NCBI GenBank assembly: GCA_008704415.1
Contig: VXIS01000299.1
Span: 1-60,435 of the forward strand
Length of the DNA stretch: 60,435 nucleotides
Direction of reading: 5' to 3'
Origin: Sphaerosporella brunnea
Lineage: Eukaryota; Ascomycota; Pezizomycetes; Pezizales; Pyronemataceae
The translations under genes and the position numbers were made by a program. The first letter of the stretch is position 1. Every line of letters starts with the position of its first letter. The notes under the pieces were generated by a model. That model ran no database searches. It was not told where the DNA came from and saw only the letters and a program-made list of their open reading frames with translations. Positions 33,042 to 45,080 of this stretch are shown one piece after another.

Positions 33042-33598
33042 TGTAAAACCACCTAGGTTCACTAAACCGCGTACAAGGAAGGTAGGCCTGAACAGTACTC
33101 CTTTTCTAAGGAAAAGACACTTGTTGGGCGAAGAGCTTTCAGATACGTGATCGGTCAAGATTCGCTAATGGTACGAGTATATTCGTATCAAAGTGAAAAT
33201 AGAATAAAGATGTCGAAACAAATATAGATTGTGTAAACGACAATATTGTTAAGGCTGAACCTCACAATATCCTAACGATGATGTCGGCTAACTCAGGTGG
33301 TCTCTCAACTCGAGGGAAATCTCGCCGGTTATATCCTACGGATTCTCCTCTGAGCCTCAAAGTTGATTTCCAATCCTCGGACGAATCATTGGCCCGATTG
33401 CATGTAAGGGTACCGAGCTTCTTTGACTAGCCAGGGATTATAGATAACCCCCACTCCAACTCGGACACTCTTCTGCAGCTATGGCGTAATTGAACGCGTA
33501 AGCTTTGATGCCTAGAATGCCCTATTGAAGTGCCGCAGTAGCTATGACGTAATGACCAATTGCCGAAGTGACTTTGGTACTTATCAAGTCTTGTCACA
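33042..33598 (-). repeat. Family C 3' LTR, left palindrome arm
   Basis: This 557-bp LTR begins TGTAAAACCACC and ends CTTGTCACA on the plus strand and has the same length as its mirror at 38882-39438. Confidence 0.9.
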
Positions 33599-33608
33599 GG
33601 TACTCCCC

Positions 33609-36239
33609 TCATATATTCACCGGGTACGTTCCGGTATAACGGTCGGGCGCAACGTGATGTGAGTTATTTTGTACCCTGGAAAAAACTATGTTTCTATGGC
33701 AACCGGCAACTAACCACTTTTTGCCATATAACTCACGGTGAATAACCTGTATAACAAAATCACCAACTTGGTACTTGGGTGCAGCCTTTGACCGTTTGTC
33801 ATAGGGCTTCCGCATAGATTCACAGGTCTGTTTCAACGCTTCCTTGCACAGCTTATGGATGCTTTCCATCCAGTGCTCATAGTTTTTTGCCGACAGGTTT
33901 TTCACCTCAGCCTCAACAGGCCAATTTGTCCTTGGGTGATAACCGTAGTTGGCAAAAAAGGGTGACAGACTTGTAGCTGTGGTGACAGAGTTCTTATACG
34001 CGTACTCAGCCATGGAAAACATCTCTACTCAGTTATCTTGCTCGTAATTGCAAAGGAACCTCAGGTATTGTTCCACAGTTTGGTTGACGCGCTCCGTTTG
34101 ACCATCAGTCTGTGCGTGGAAGGCAGTGGACATTCCATGTTTAATCTTCAAGAGATCCATTAACGTTTCCCAAAACTTGGAAGTGAAACATGTATCTCTG
34201 TGCGATATTATGCTACTAGGCAAGCCGTGCAATCGTCAAACCTCCCTCAGGAATACGCGTGCAACATTGACAGCTTTCTTCGCATTCTTCTTCAGCGCAA
34301 TGAAGTGACACATTTTTGTAAAACGGTCGACAACAACCATCAACTGGTCACAGTCCTCTGACAGAGGTAAATCTGTGATAAAGTCCATTGAGATTGAGTC
34401 CCACCGGGCATACGGAACTTCTAGAGGAGACAGCACTCCATAGCGGGCGTGACGTGCAGGCTTAGCTTTCTGGCATTCTGGACATGAGTTCACATAGTCC
34501 CGAATCCAAGCATCCATTGTAGGCCAGAAGAAATTGGTGTGCACTAACTCTACAGTCTTGTCTGCTACCATATGGCCAGCGACAACCGAGTCGTGATCTG
34601 CTTCTACAATTTGCTTCTTTAAGTCCAAGCTGTCAGGAACGTATAGACGGCCTCTGTAGTACAAGGCTCCATCGTCATATTCCATGTCTTCACTAGGATT
34701 ACCGCTTTTATCATTCTGGTAATCATGCATTCAAGCTTCATCTTGTGCTCCTGCAGTAAAGATTTGCTCAAGTAGTTCACTACTGAAACGTACCCTGGGG
34801 ATAGTCTGTAGCTTCGCCGAAGAAAGAATAACCTGTTCGCCTTCAACTGTTCCCAGTTGGTCGGGTCGCAACACCCTGTAAATGGGTTGGTTTTCGTTTT
34901 CTTCGATGCTACCTCCCCCCTTTTGTGGGCGGTACTCCGGACGCCTAGACAATGCATTGGGTTTCTCATTCTGACTACCAGGGCTATATATGATCTTGAA
35001 ATCATAACCTGCCAATTCTTGCGCCCATCTTGCTTGACGACGATTCAACACATTGGATGTCGTAAAGTATTCCAGATTCTTATGATCTTTATACACCAAG
35101 ACGGTGTGAGCGGCTCTCTCGAAATATCTTTTCCATTCCTTAAAGCATGATACTATTGCTAGCATCTCTTTATCATGTATTTCGTAATTTATCTCTGCCT
35201 TGTACATTTTACGTGAATGGAAGGCAACGGGATGAAGTCTCTTTTCAAATTCTTGGGACAACACGCTACCAATCGCAAAGTCACTTGCATCGGTTTCCAT
35301 AATGCATTGCAAGTTTGAGTCATAGTGTTTCAGGATCGGAGCTAAAGTAAAGCGGGGCTTTAATTCTTCAAAACTCCACCGGGCTTGCCTATGCCATGCC
35401 CAAGCATTTCCTTTCTTCGTTAAGTCCGTCAAAGGCTTAGCGATCATAGAAAAGTTCTTGACGAAACGGCGATAAAAGTTTGCAAACCCCATGTAAGACT
35501 GAACGTCCTTCACTGAAGTTGGCACTTCCCAGTCCAGAATGGTTTGCACCTTATCTTGAGCCATGCTAATTCCTTCTGCCGAGATGATATATCCCAAGAA
35601 CTCGACTGTAGACACATGCCATTCGCACTTATCAGGTGCAAGGGCAAGTTTATATTCCATTAAACGTCGGAGTACTTCACGAACTAGTTGTTCATGTTCT
35701 TCTTCAGTTTTGGAGTATATCAGGATGTCATCGATATAGACAACAACTCCTTGGTCAATAAGATCTCTCAAAATCTCAGTCATCATGTTCTGAAATGTGG
35801 CAGGGGCATTAGCAAGCCCAAACGGCATCACTAGATATTCATAATGACCATATCTAGTTCGGAAGGCCGTCTTCCATTCATCACCCTTCTTAATCCGAAT
35901 AAGATTATAACCGCTCTTCAGGTCAATCTTAGTGAACATCTTGGCTCCTTGAACACGATCTCGAAGCTCGTTCATTAGTGGTAAAGGGTATCTGTTGAGC
36001 ACAGTTACTCGGTTGAGACCACGATAGTCTACCACTAATCGGATTCATCTACCATGAGGATTCGGTACGAAGAGAATGGGCGCGCCAGCAGGAGACTTGC
36101 TTGGTCGAATCTTACCCTCGCTCAACATCTGAGTAAGATATTCCTTTAAACCCGCTAGTTCCTTTTTCGAGAACGCGTAAATTGGTCCCCAAGGTGGTTG
36201 TTCACCATCCTTGATATCAATTGCATGAGCAAAAGATCG
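33609..36239 (-). pseudogene. Family C gypsy pol, left palindrome arm, several stops
   Basis: It runs from the palindrome centre: an RT N-terminal part ([16 protein letters not shown] region), an in-frame TGA at 36047-36045 shared with the right arm, then 36035-34731 (RT with YIDDILIYS; RNase H METDASDFA and [10 protein letters not shown], where the usual Thr of TDH is lost). Integrase lies in 34730-34236, 34232-34029 and 34022-33609, separated by stops that the right arm lacks. Gag and protease are missing because the element ends at the palindrome centre. Confidence 0.9.
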
Positions 36240-36240
36240 A

Positions 36241-38871
36241 CGATCTTTTGCTCATGCAATTGATATCAAGGATGGTGAACAACCACCTTGGGGACCAATT
36301 TACGCGTTCTCGAAAAAGGAACTAGCGGGTTTAAAGGAATATCTTACTCAGATGTTGAGCGAGGGTAAGATTCGACCAAGCAAGTCTCCTGCTGGCGCGC
36401 CCATTCTCTTCGTACCGAATCCTCATGGTAGATGAATCCGATTAGTGGTACACTATCGTGGTCTCAACTGAGTAACTGTGCTCAACAGATATCCATTACC
36501 ATTAATGAACGAGCTTCCAGATCGTGTTCAAGGAGCCAAGATGTTCACTAAGATTGACCTGAAGAGCGGTTATAATCTTATTCGGATTAAGAAGGGTGAT
36601 GAATGGAAGACGGCCTTCCGAACTAGATATGGTCATTATGAATATCTAGTGATGCCGTTTGGGCTTGCTAATGCCCCTGCCACATTTCAGAACATGATGA
36701 CTGAGATTTTGAGAGATCTTATTGACCAAGGAGTTGTTGTCTATATCGATGACATCCTGATATACTCCAAAACTGAAGAAGAACATGAACAACTAGTTCG
36801 TGAAGTACTCCGACGTTTAATGGAATATAAACTTGCCCTTGCACCTGATAAGTGCGAATGGCATGTGTCTACAGTCGAGTTCTTGGGATATATCATCTCG
36901 GCAGAAGGAATTAGCATGGCTCAAGATAAGGTGCAAACCATTCTGGACTGGGAAGTGCCAACTTCCGTGAAGGACGTTCAGTCTTTCATGGGGTTTGCAA
37001 ACTTTTATCGCCGTTTCATCAAGAACTTTTCTATGATCGCTAAGCCTTTGACTGACTTAACGAAGAAAGGAAATGCGTGGGCATGGAATAGGCAAGCCCA
37101 GTGGAGTTTTGAAGAATTAAAGCGCCGCTTTACTTCAGCTCCGATCCTGAAACACTATGACCCAGACTTGCAATGCATTATGGAAACCGATGCAAGTGAC
37201 TTTGCGATTGGTGGTGTGTTGTCCCAAGAATTTGAAAAGAGACTTCATCCCGTTGCCTTCCATTCACGTAAAATGGACAAGGCAGAGATAAATTATGAAA
37301 TTCATGATAAAGAAATGCTAGCAATAGTATCATGCTTTAAGGAATGGAGAAGATATCTCGAGGGAGCCGCTCACACCGTCTTGGTGTATACAGATCATAA
37401 GAATCTGGAATACTTTACGACATCAAAAGTGTTGAATCGTCGTCAAGCAAGATGGGCACAAGAGTTGGCAGGTTATGATTTTAAGATCATATATAGACCT
37501 GGTAGTCAGAATGGGAAACCCGATGCATTGTCTAGGCGTCCGGAGTACCGCCCACAAAAGGGGGGAGGTAGCATCGAAGAAAACGAAAACCAACCCATTT
37601 ACAGGGTGTTGCGACCCGACCAACTGGTAACAGTTGAAGGCGAACAGGTTATTCTTTCTTCGGCGAAGCTACAGACTATCCCCAGGGTACGTTTCAGTAG
37701 TGAACTACTTGAGCAAATCTTTACTGCTGGAGCACAAGATGAAGCTTGGATGCATGATTACGAGAATGCTATGAGCGGTAATCCTAGTGAAGGCATGGAA
37801 TATGACGATGGAGCCCTGTACTACAGAGGCCGTCTATATGTTCCTGATAGCTTGGACTTAAAGAAGCAAATTGTAGAAGCAGATCACGACTCGGTTGTTG
37901 CTGGCCATATGGGAGCAGACAAGACCGTAGAGTTAGTGCGTCGCAATTTCTTCTGGCCTACAATGGATGCTTGGATTCGGGACTATGTGAACTCATGCCC
38001 AGAATGCCAAAAAGCTAAGTCTGCACGTCACGCCCGCTATGGAGTGCTGTCTCCTCTAGAAGTTCCGTATGCCCCGTGGGACTCAATATCAATGGACTTT
38101 ATCACAGATTTACCTCTGTCAGAGGACTGTGACCAGTTGATGGTTGTTGTCGACCGCTTTACAAAAATGTCTCACTTCATTCCGCTAAAGAAGGATGCGA
38201 AGAAAGCTGCCGATGTTGCACGCGTATTCCTGCGGGAGGTATGGCGATTGCACGGCTTGCCTAGTAGCATCATATCGGACAGAGATGCCCGGTTCACTTC
38301 CAAATTTTGGGAAACGTTAATGGATCTCTTGAAGATTAAACGTGGAATGTCCACTGCCTTCCACCCACAGACTGATGGTCAAACGGAGCGCGTCAACCAA
38401 ACTGTGGAACAATACCTGAGGTTCTTTTGCAATTACGAGCAAGATAACTGGGTAGAGATGATTCCCATGGCTGAGTACGCGTATAACAACTCCGTCACCA
38501 CAGCTACAAGTCTGTCACCTTTCTTTGCCAACTACGGTTATCACCCAAGGACAAATTGGCCTGTTGAGGCTGAGGTGAAAAACCTGTCGGCAAAAAACTA
38601 TGAGCACTGGATGGAAAGCATCCATAAGCTGTGCAAGGAAGCGTTGAAACAGACCTGTGAATCTATGCGGAAGCCCTATGACAAACGGTCAAAGGCTGCA
38701 CCCAAGTACCAAGTTGGTGATTTTGTTATACAGGTTATTCACCGTGAGTTATATGGCAAAAAGTGGTTAGTTGCCGGTTGCCATAGAAACATAGTTTTTT
38801 CCAGGGTACAAAATAACTCACATCACGTTGCGCCCGACCGTTATACCGGAACGTACCCGGTGAATATATGA
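36241..38871 (+). pseudogene. Family C gypsy pol, right palindrome arm, long open frame
   Basis: Two TGA codons (36433-36435, and 36469-36471 in LN-TGA-VTV) interrupt the N-terminal RT. From there to 38871 a frame of about 797 codons is open. It contains FTKIDLKSGYN, EYLVMPFGLANAPATFQ, YIDDILIYS, FANFYRRF, RNase H ([19 protein letters not shown]) and integrase (H2C2 finger HMGADKTVELVRRNFFW...CPECQK; catalytic SMDFITDLP, SDRDARF, DGQTERVNQTVEQYL). The end (VGDFVIQVIHREL...TYPVNI) lacks a chromodomain. Gag, protease and the 5' LTR are absent. Confidence 0.9.
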
Positions 38872-38881
38872 GGGGAGTACC
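38871..38881 (+). other. Family C polypurine tract
   Basis: GAGGGGAGTACC directly precedes the LTR start TGTGACAAG at 38882 and overlaps the pol stop. It is mirrored at 33599-33609. Confidence 0.55.
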
Positions 38882-39438
38882 TGTGACAAGACTTGATAAG
38901 TACCAAAGTCACTTCGGCAATTGGTCATTACGTCATAGCTACTGCGGCACTTCAATAGGGCATTCTAGGCATCAAAGCTTACGCGTTCAATTACGCCATA
39001 GCTGCAGAAGAGTGTCCGAGTTGGAGTGGGGGTTATCTATAATCCCTGGCTAGTCAAAGAAGCTCGGTACCCTTACATGCCAATCGGGCCAATGATTCGT
39101 CCGAGGATTGGAAATCAACTTTGAGGCTCAGAGGAGAATCCGTTAGGATATAACCGGCGAGATTTCCCTCGAGTTGAGAGACCACCTGAGTTAGCCGACA
39201 TCATCGTTAGGATATTGTGAGGTTCAGCCTTAACAATATTGTCGTTTACACAATCTATATTTGTTTCGACATCTTTATTCTATTTTCACTTTGATACGAA
39301 TATACTCGTACCATTAGCGAATCTTGACCGATCACGTATCTGAAAGCTCTTCGCCCAACAAGTGTCTTTTCCTTAGAAAAGGAGTACTGTCAGGCCTACC
39401 TTCCTTGTACGCGGTTTAGTGAACCTGGTGGTTTTACA
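38882..39438 (+). repeat. Family C 3' LTR, right palindrome arm
   Basis: This 557-bp LTR begins TGTGACAAGAC and ends GGTTTTACA, followed by satellite sequence AACTATGCAAG. It defines the family C LTR edges. Confidence 0.9.
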
Positions 39439-39527
39439 AACTATGCAAGTTTTGTAAGCATGCAGTTATCGATAGTAGCGCTATGAGTATCTTGTGACTC
39501 AACGGTACAGTTGTCAAATCACAGTAT
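39439..39527 (+). repeat. 178-bp satellite fragment, right palindrome arm
   Basis: These 89 bp match the satellite (CTATGCAAGTTTTG, GCATGCAGTTATCGATAG, TAGCGCTATGAGTATCTTG) and lead into the family A insertion after CACAGTAT. Confidence 0.88.
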
Positions 39528-39815
39528 TGTCACGGCGCCAGGTTAACTGGTGGCTCGGCCCTAGGGTTAGGGTCCCACGTGACGCTGCGCACCGCGGTCA
39601 CGTGATGGGAAAGTATATATAGCGAGGTTTCATTGCTTTTTGTTTCTTTCCTTCTTTTCTTCTTTACAGAACGTCTTGTATGTTAGCGAATCTAGCAACC
39701 TTGAACCACCTCTCCGAGTCTCGCCCTGCCTAGCACACACCTCCTGTCCTTGCCTCGCCTGTCCTTGCCTCGAACGCTACGTATCTTGGAAGTCCCCCGA
39801 GCCTGTCCCGTTACA
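39528..39815 (+). repeat. Family A copy 1, 5' LTR with promoter
   Basis: TGTCACGGCGCC...CCGTTACA. Visible elements are CTAGGGTTAGGG, two CACGTG boxes flanking a GC-rich centre (39572-39606 region), a TATA box TATATATA at 39614-39621, a C/T-rich initiator region, and TACAGAACGT at 39665-39674 as the probable transcript start. Confidence 0.85.
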
Positions 39816-39817
39816 TT

Positions 39818-39827
39818 ACGTTCTGTA
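39818..39827 (+). promoter_or_regulatory. Family A copy 1 primer-binding site, self-priming type
   Basis: Two bases after the LTR, ACGTTCTGTA is the exact reverse complement of TACAGAACGT (39665-39674) in the LTR, placed 44-51 bp downstream of the TATA box. This is the Tf1/sushi-type arrangement in which the mRNA 5' end primes its own reverse transcription. Confidence 0.65.
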
Positions 39828-39868
39828 GAACTATCTCCAACCTATGTAGCTCCTGTCCCCACCATACC

Positions 39869-41046
39869 ATGCGGATACACAAAACCATCTCGGACGACCT
39901 CTGGGCACGCCTCCGGGGCGCCAGCGCCTTCGCCGATCTCGAAAACATCAACCCTCTCGACTATATCCACAGGATCTGCACCGAAGTCCTCAGCACCCCC
40001 AATTACGTTCCGGTACTGGCACCGGCACCGGCACCAGCACTCGAAGATGATGGCCTCATCTTGGCTGGAGAGACTGCTCAAGCAAATAGTGCTGAACAGG
40101 AACTTGGCCGCCAGCGAGAGATCATCACCCGTCCCCTAAGCCAGCCGGCACCAGAGAATCATGGAGGTCGTGGCGACAAGCTCCCGGACGCCCTGATGTT
40201 CGATGGCACCCGCGACAAGCTTCGATCGTTCATCGCCCAGGTCCGTCTCAAACTATTCGCAGACATCACACGTTTCCCAACCCCGCAGCTCCGATTGTCC
40301 TACGCCATCAACCAATGTGAAGGACGTGCCATGGAACAACTCCTCCCCTACATTAGTGATAATGGCGTGATCGTCAGGCTCAACGATGTCGAAGACGTCG
40401 TCAGGGTCCTCCAGACGGCCTTTGGCGAGCCGGATTGCACCGCTACCGCTCGTCATAAGCTTCAAGCCCTTCGACAAGGCAACAAGGAATTTTCGGAATA
40501 CTACCCCGAATTCTCGGGACTGGTCTCCGAGTTGGATTGGGGTCAATGCGCTACCATGGATGCCTTCCGGCACGGACTTTGAATTGAAATCCTCGAGAAG
40601 CTAATCGGCACACCGAACCCCACCAACCTCAACGACTTTGTCAACCTATGCCAACGCCTTGACTCTCAAATTCGCGCCGTTGAGAACCTCCGTAAACTCG
40701 GATCTGGCACCTGGTCTTCGTCCTCCCGCAACGTCAGTCACCATCCAGTCACCACCCAGCAACAACCCCGCACGCCTCAAGGAACCTTCGCCGCTACTTC
40801 GGCCCCCCAGCCTCAACCTGAAGCCACACCGCACGGCCCCACACCGATGGACCTCTCCGCCAATCGCCGTAAGATCACCCCCCACGAACGAGCTGCCAGG
40901 CTCACCGAAGGACGCCAAGCTGCCTCTACTGCGGCGGTCATGGGCACATACCCGCTGCCTGTCCCAATAAGCCGTCCCACCTCCGAGCCGCAGCCGTCAC
41001 CACGACTCCCACACCTGACGCTCTAGACAACCAGTTAAACGTCTAG
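39869..41046 (+). pseudogene. Family A copy 1 gag, broken
   Basis: From ATG 39869 (MRIHKTISDDLWARL) a capsid-like protein reads to a TGA at 40580-40582, where copy 2 has TCA. The remainder continues (IEILEKLIGTPNPTNL...), but an inserted CAAGC-like pentamer near 40917 shifts the frame at the zinc knuckle. The end keeps the heptamer GTTAAAC (41034-41040) then GTC TAG (41044-41046). Confidence 0.85.
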
Positions 41047-44000
41047 ACCAGCCGCAAATTGATGGCTACGCTGCTGGTCACTCTGTTTCGTTGTCTTCGT
41101 CTAGCTTAGGATTGACAGCTCTTGGAGTTACGAACACAGTTGTGGAGGAAACAGTAATGGAAGGAAAGCACCTTATTGTTGATTGCACTCTGTCATTCAG
41201 CAATAAAACTGTTCGTACGCATGCGCTGATCGATTGTGGAGCAACTGGCATATCCTTTGTAGACGAAGACTTCACTTGCCATCACCAACTCCCCTTACGC
41301 TGTTTAAAAGAACCCCGTGCCCTTGAAGTAATCGACGCACGTCCAATCTATTCCAGTGACATCACCCACATGTCCGTCGCCCAATGTACAATTCAGGATC
41401 ACCAAGAACGACTCCCCATGTTTGTCACCGAACTGCGACATTACCCCATCGTACTCGGAATCCCCTGGCTCCAGCTCCACGACGTTGCAATCCAATTCAG
41501 CTCTCAAACTCTCACCTTCGGATCACAATACTGCCTGGCTCACTGCAACCCTGTACCAACAACCCTCTCAGCCCTTGGTGAAAAACCTCCAGAGGTCTTC
41601 CAGGAACCCCTCACGGCCGCACCAGCAAAGCTACACATCCCGTCACTAAAAGCCTCATCTTTCTGCCGATTGGCCAAGAAAAACCACCTGGCTGTTTACG
41701 CTATATCCCTGTACGAAATCAATAGAGCCCTCGAAAGGAAGTACGCCGTGGACGCTGACGACCTCCGGAAAATCGTCCCTGCTCTCTTCCACAGCTACCT
41801 CCCACTATTCAAGGAAGCGATTGCGAACAGACTAACACCGCATCGACCATATGACCATAAGATTCCCGGGAGACCAGGCTTTGTCACCCCGTTCGGTCCC
41901 CTGTACTTCCTCTCCCGAGAAGAACTGGAAGCGCTCAAAGCCTGGCTTGAAGATAATTTGGAAAAGGGGTTTATTCGCTGTTCCTCCTCGCCAGTCGCGT
42001 CACCCATCCTATTTGTCAAGAAAGCAGACAGGTCCCTACGATTGTGTGTCGACTATCGAGGCTTAAACGAAGGAACTATCAAAAACCGGTACCCATTACC
42101 CTTAATCCAGAAAACACTGATGCAGCTCTCCAAGGCGAAGTACTTCACAACGCTGAACATCCGAGGAGCCTATAACCTGGTCCGCATGGCCGAAGGTGAA
42201 GAATGGAAGACCACCTCCAGGACCCGCTATGGGCTCTTTGAATCCCTAGTCATGCCTTTTGGACTCACAAATGCTCTCGCCGACTTCCAAGCCTTCATCA
42301 ACGACGTGCTTCGACCATTCCTGGACCGTTTTTGTACAGCCTACCTTGACGACATCTTGGTCTATTCGGAGACCATTGAAGAACACCGCAAGCATGTCAA
42401 GCAGATCCTCGATGCCCTCAGCAAGGCTGGGCTACACATCAAGCCGGAGAAGTGCAAGTTCCATCAGACAGCAGTCAAGTACCTGGGCTTACTGGTTGGA
42501 CGCAACGGCATCAAGATGGACCCCAGCAAAGCCCAAACAATTACAGAATGGGAAACACCATCCAACCTCAAGGACGTCCAGGAATTCCTGGGGTTTTGCA
42601 AACTTCCATCCCCGGTTCATTCGCGACTATTCAAAGGTGGTTGCTCCGCTCACCTCACTGACCAAGAAAGACAATGGCAAGCCCGTACCCATCATTTGGG
42701 ATGCTGCAAAGCAAAACACGTTTGAAACTCTCAAAATGGCTTTCACAACAGCCCCAATCCTCCGCCACTTTGATTATGATTGTGAAATCATCGTTCAAAC
42801 CGATGCATCTCACTATGTCTCGGCCGGTGTTCTCTCCCAGTATAAAGATGATGGGATCCTTCACCCCGTCACCTTCTCCTCCAAGAAACACTTTCCCGCC
42901 GAATGCAACTATGGAATTTACGACAAGGAGTTGATGGCTATTGTTCGGTGCTTCGAAGAATGGCGCCCCCACCTTGAAGCTTCCGCGTTCCCCGTCCAGG
43001 TTCTCACTGATCATAAGAACCTGGAATATTTCATAACTACAAAACTCCTCAACCGTCTCCAGGCCCACTGGTCCGAATTCTTGTCTCGCTTCAACTTCAA
43101 AATTGTCTATCGACCTGGTGTTGCTGGTGGGAAACCTGACGCTCTCACTAGGAGGTCTGGAGACCTCCCTAAACAGGGGGATGAACGACTTTTGGCCAAC
43201 CAACAGGCAGTTCTCAAACCACAGAACCTGCCAAACAACTTACGTTTGTTAGCAGAAAACCCACCCAGTATTGGACAGTCCTCCCTTGAAACTCTGTTTG
43301 ACGAAGGCTATGAGGCTGATCCTTTCCCGCAACGAGTCCTGAAAATGCTGGCGAAAGGAACCCGAATCTCTAAAGACATCTCACTTGCCAACTGTTCTGA
43401 GCACCAAGGAAGGCTAAGATACCGTGGATGCTTCTAGGTCCCCGACTATACCCCACTTCGGCTTCGACTGATCCAAGACCACCACGACCCTCCTACCATG
43501 GGACACCCTGGACGCGCAAAGACCTTAGAGCCCCTGGCTCGGCACTACTACTGGCCAAGCATGCGACACGACGTTGAGAGATTTGTACAGAATCGTGATA
43601 CCTGCAGACGGACGCAAGCAACAAAACATGCACCATTCGGAACTCTGAAGCCCCTTCCGGTCCCACACCACCCCTGGCAAAGCGTCTCCGTCAATTTCGT
43701 TACCGGACTCCCTGCCTCAGAAGGCTACGATGCAATCTGCGCAGTGGTCTGCCGGCTCACAAAACAACGCCACCTGGTTCCCTGTCACACCACCATCGAC
43801 GCAGAAGGGTTCGCTCAGCTATTCATTGCAAACGTCTTCAAACAACATGGCCTCCCCGATGTCCTCATCTCCAACCGAGACCCACAATTCGTCGCTAATT
43901 TCTCGGAACACCTTGCTTCCTGTCTTGGGATTCAGACTGCTCCAAGCACTGCCTTCCACCCCCAGACCGATGGTCAGACGAAACGCGTCAATGCAGTCAC

Positions 44001-44757
44001 GGAACAGTATCTCAACGCCTACGTACGTATCCTACCTGCAGGATGATTGGAAAAAGTATCTCCCCTTGGCCGAATTCGCAGCCAATAACCAAGTCTCTGT
44101 TACCACGTCACTATCCCTGTTCTTCGCCCTCTACGGCGGCGACTCCAAGTGCTCCTTTAAGCTGGACATTAGGACCGACAACCCCAAGCCGGTTGACGCA
44201 CAACTGATGGCTGAGCGGATGGCACACATCCATGACATTCTACGGTCCGAGATGAAGTACGCCCAAGCCAGATACACGGAGGCCGCCGATCGGTCCCAAG
44301 CCCCCGCTTCCGTGTTCAAGGAGAACAAGCTCGTCTGGCTGGATTCCAGGAACTTGCGCACCGAACGTCCCTCCAAGAAGCTCGAAAACAAGCACCTGGG
44401 CCCATACCGTGTGGTTCGAGCCGTTGTCACCCATGCCTACAAGTTGGACATCCCCGACAACATGAAGAACCATCGCACCTTCCGGTCTCGCTCCTAAACT
44501 CAGCATCCTCGGACCCACTCCGTGGAAAGATCATTCCGCCTCCTCGCCCAGTCATTGTCGATGACGAAGAAGAATGGTCCATTGATGCGATTCTGAACTT
44601 ACGCCTGGTACGAGGACGCCTCAAGTATCTGGTAAAGTGGACCAGCTACGACCAACTGGAATGGGAAGCAGCGGAAGGAATTAATGGCCTCGAAGACATC
44701 GACCGCTTCCATGGGTTGTACCCGCAAAAACCCGGACCACTATCAGACGACAGCTGA
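41047..44757 (+). pseudogene. Family A copy 1 pol (PR, RT, RNase H, INT, chromodomain), broken
   Basis: The first frame to 42725 has a retropepsin motif (ALIDCGATGISF), RT with FTTLNIRGAYN and YLDDILVYS, then a 1-nt T insertion near 42594 (GFCK instead of GFANF). The next frame continues with RNase H ([18 protein letters not shown]) to a TAG at 43435-43437. Integrase resumes at 43498 (HPGRAKTLEPLARHYYW, SVNFVTGLP, SNRDPQF, DGQTKRVN), shifts again near 44030, and the chromodomain (WSIDAILNLRLVRGRLKYLVKWTSY) ends at the TGA 44755-44757. Confidence 0.88.
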
Positions 44758-44792
44758 AGCTTCGTCGGAGCTCAGCCATAGGAGGGGGATAC

Positions 44793-45080
44793 TGTCACGG
44801 CGCCAGGTTAAGTGGTGGCTCAACGCTAGGGTTAGGGTGTCACGTGACGCGCTGCACCGCGGTCACGTGACGGCAAATTATATATAGCGAGGTTTCATTT
44901 GTTTTTGTTTCTTTTCTTCTTTTCTTCTTTACAGAACGTCTTGTATGTTAGCAAATCTAGCAACCTTCAGCCATCTCTCCGAGCCTCACCCTGCCTAGCA
45001 CCCGACTCCTGTCCTTGCCTCACCTGTCCTTGCCACAAACGCTACGTACCTTGGACGTCCCCGGCGCCTGCCCCGTTACA
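44793..45080 (+). repeat. Family A copy 1, 3' LTR
   Basis: It follows a polypurine tract (AGGAGGGGGATAC, 44780-44792) and ends CCCCGTTACA before satellite sequence. Confidence 0.9.

Larger units (their letters stand above)
31397..41070. repeat. Giant near-perfect palindrome, 2 x about 4.84 kb, centre at 36240
   Basis: The left arm (31397-36239) and right arm (36241-about 41070) are reverse complements around the single A at 36240. The first 210 bp on either side of the centre are identical by direct comparison. Further out the arms differ by a few percent with few indels: the family A LTR edge lies exactly 3288 bp from the centre on both sides. Each arm contains, from centre outward, a family C pol and LTR, 89 bp of satellite, and a family A LTR and gag. 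The left arm ends at the family B LTR; on the right, family A continues. Confidence 0.92.
39528..45080 (+). mobile_element. Family A Ty3/gypsy chromovirus, copy 1, full length, decayed (5.55 kb)
   Basis: LTRs of 288 bp lie at 39528-39815 and 44793-45080. The flanking pentamers are AGTAT (39523-39527) and ACTAT (45081-45085). The satellite normally reads CACAATATTGCACTCG here, so these are the two mutated copies of an AATAT target duplication. The order is gag, protease, RT, RNase H, integrase, chromodomain. Confidence 0.92.

Noticed and set aside
31397..41070. Palindrome as a pure assembly artefact
   Set aside because: An artefact would normally give identical arms. Here the arms differ by several substitutions and private stop codons. 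It remains possible for the central 210 bp, so a spanning read is still the decisive test.
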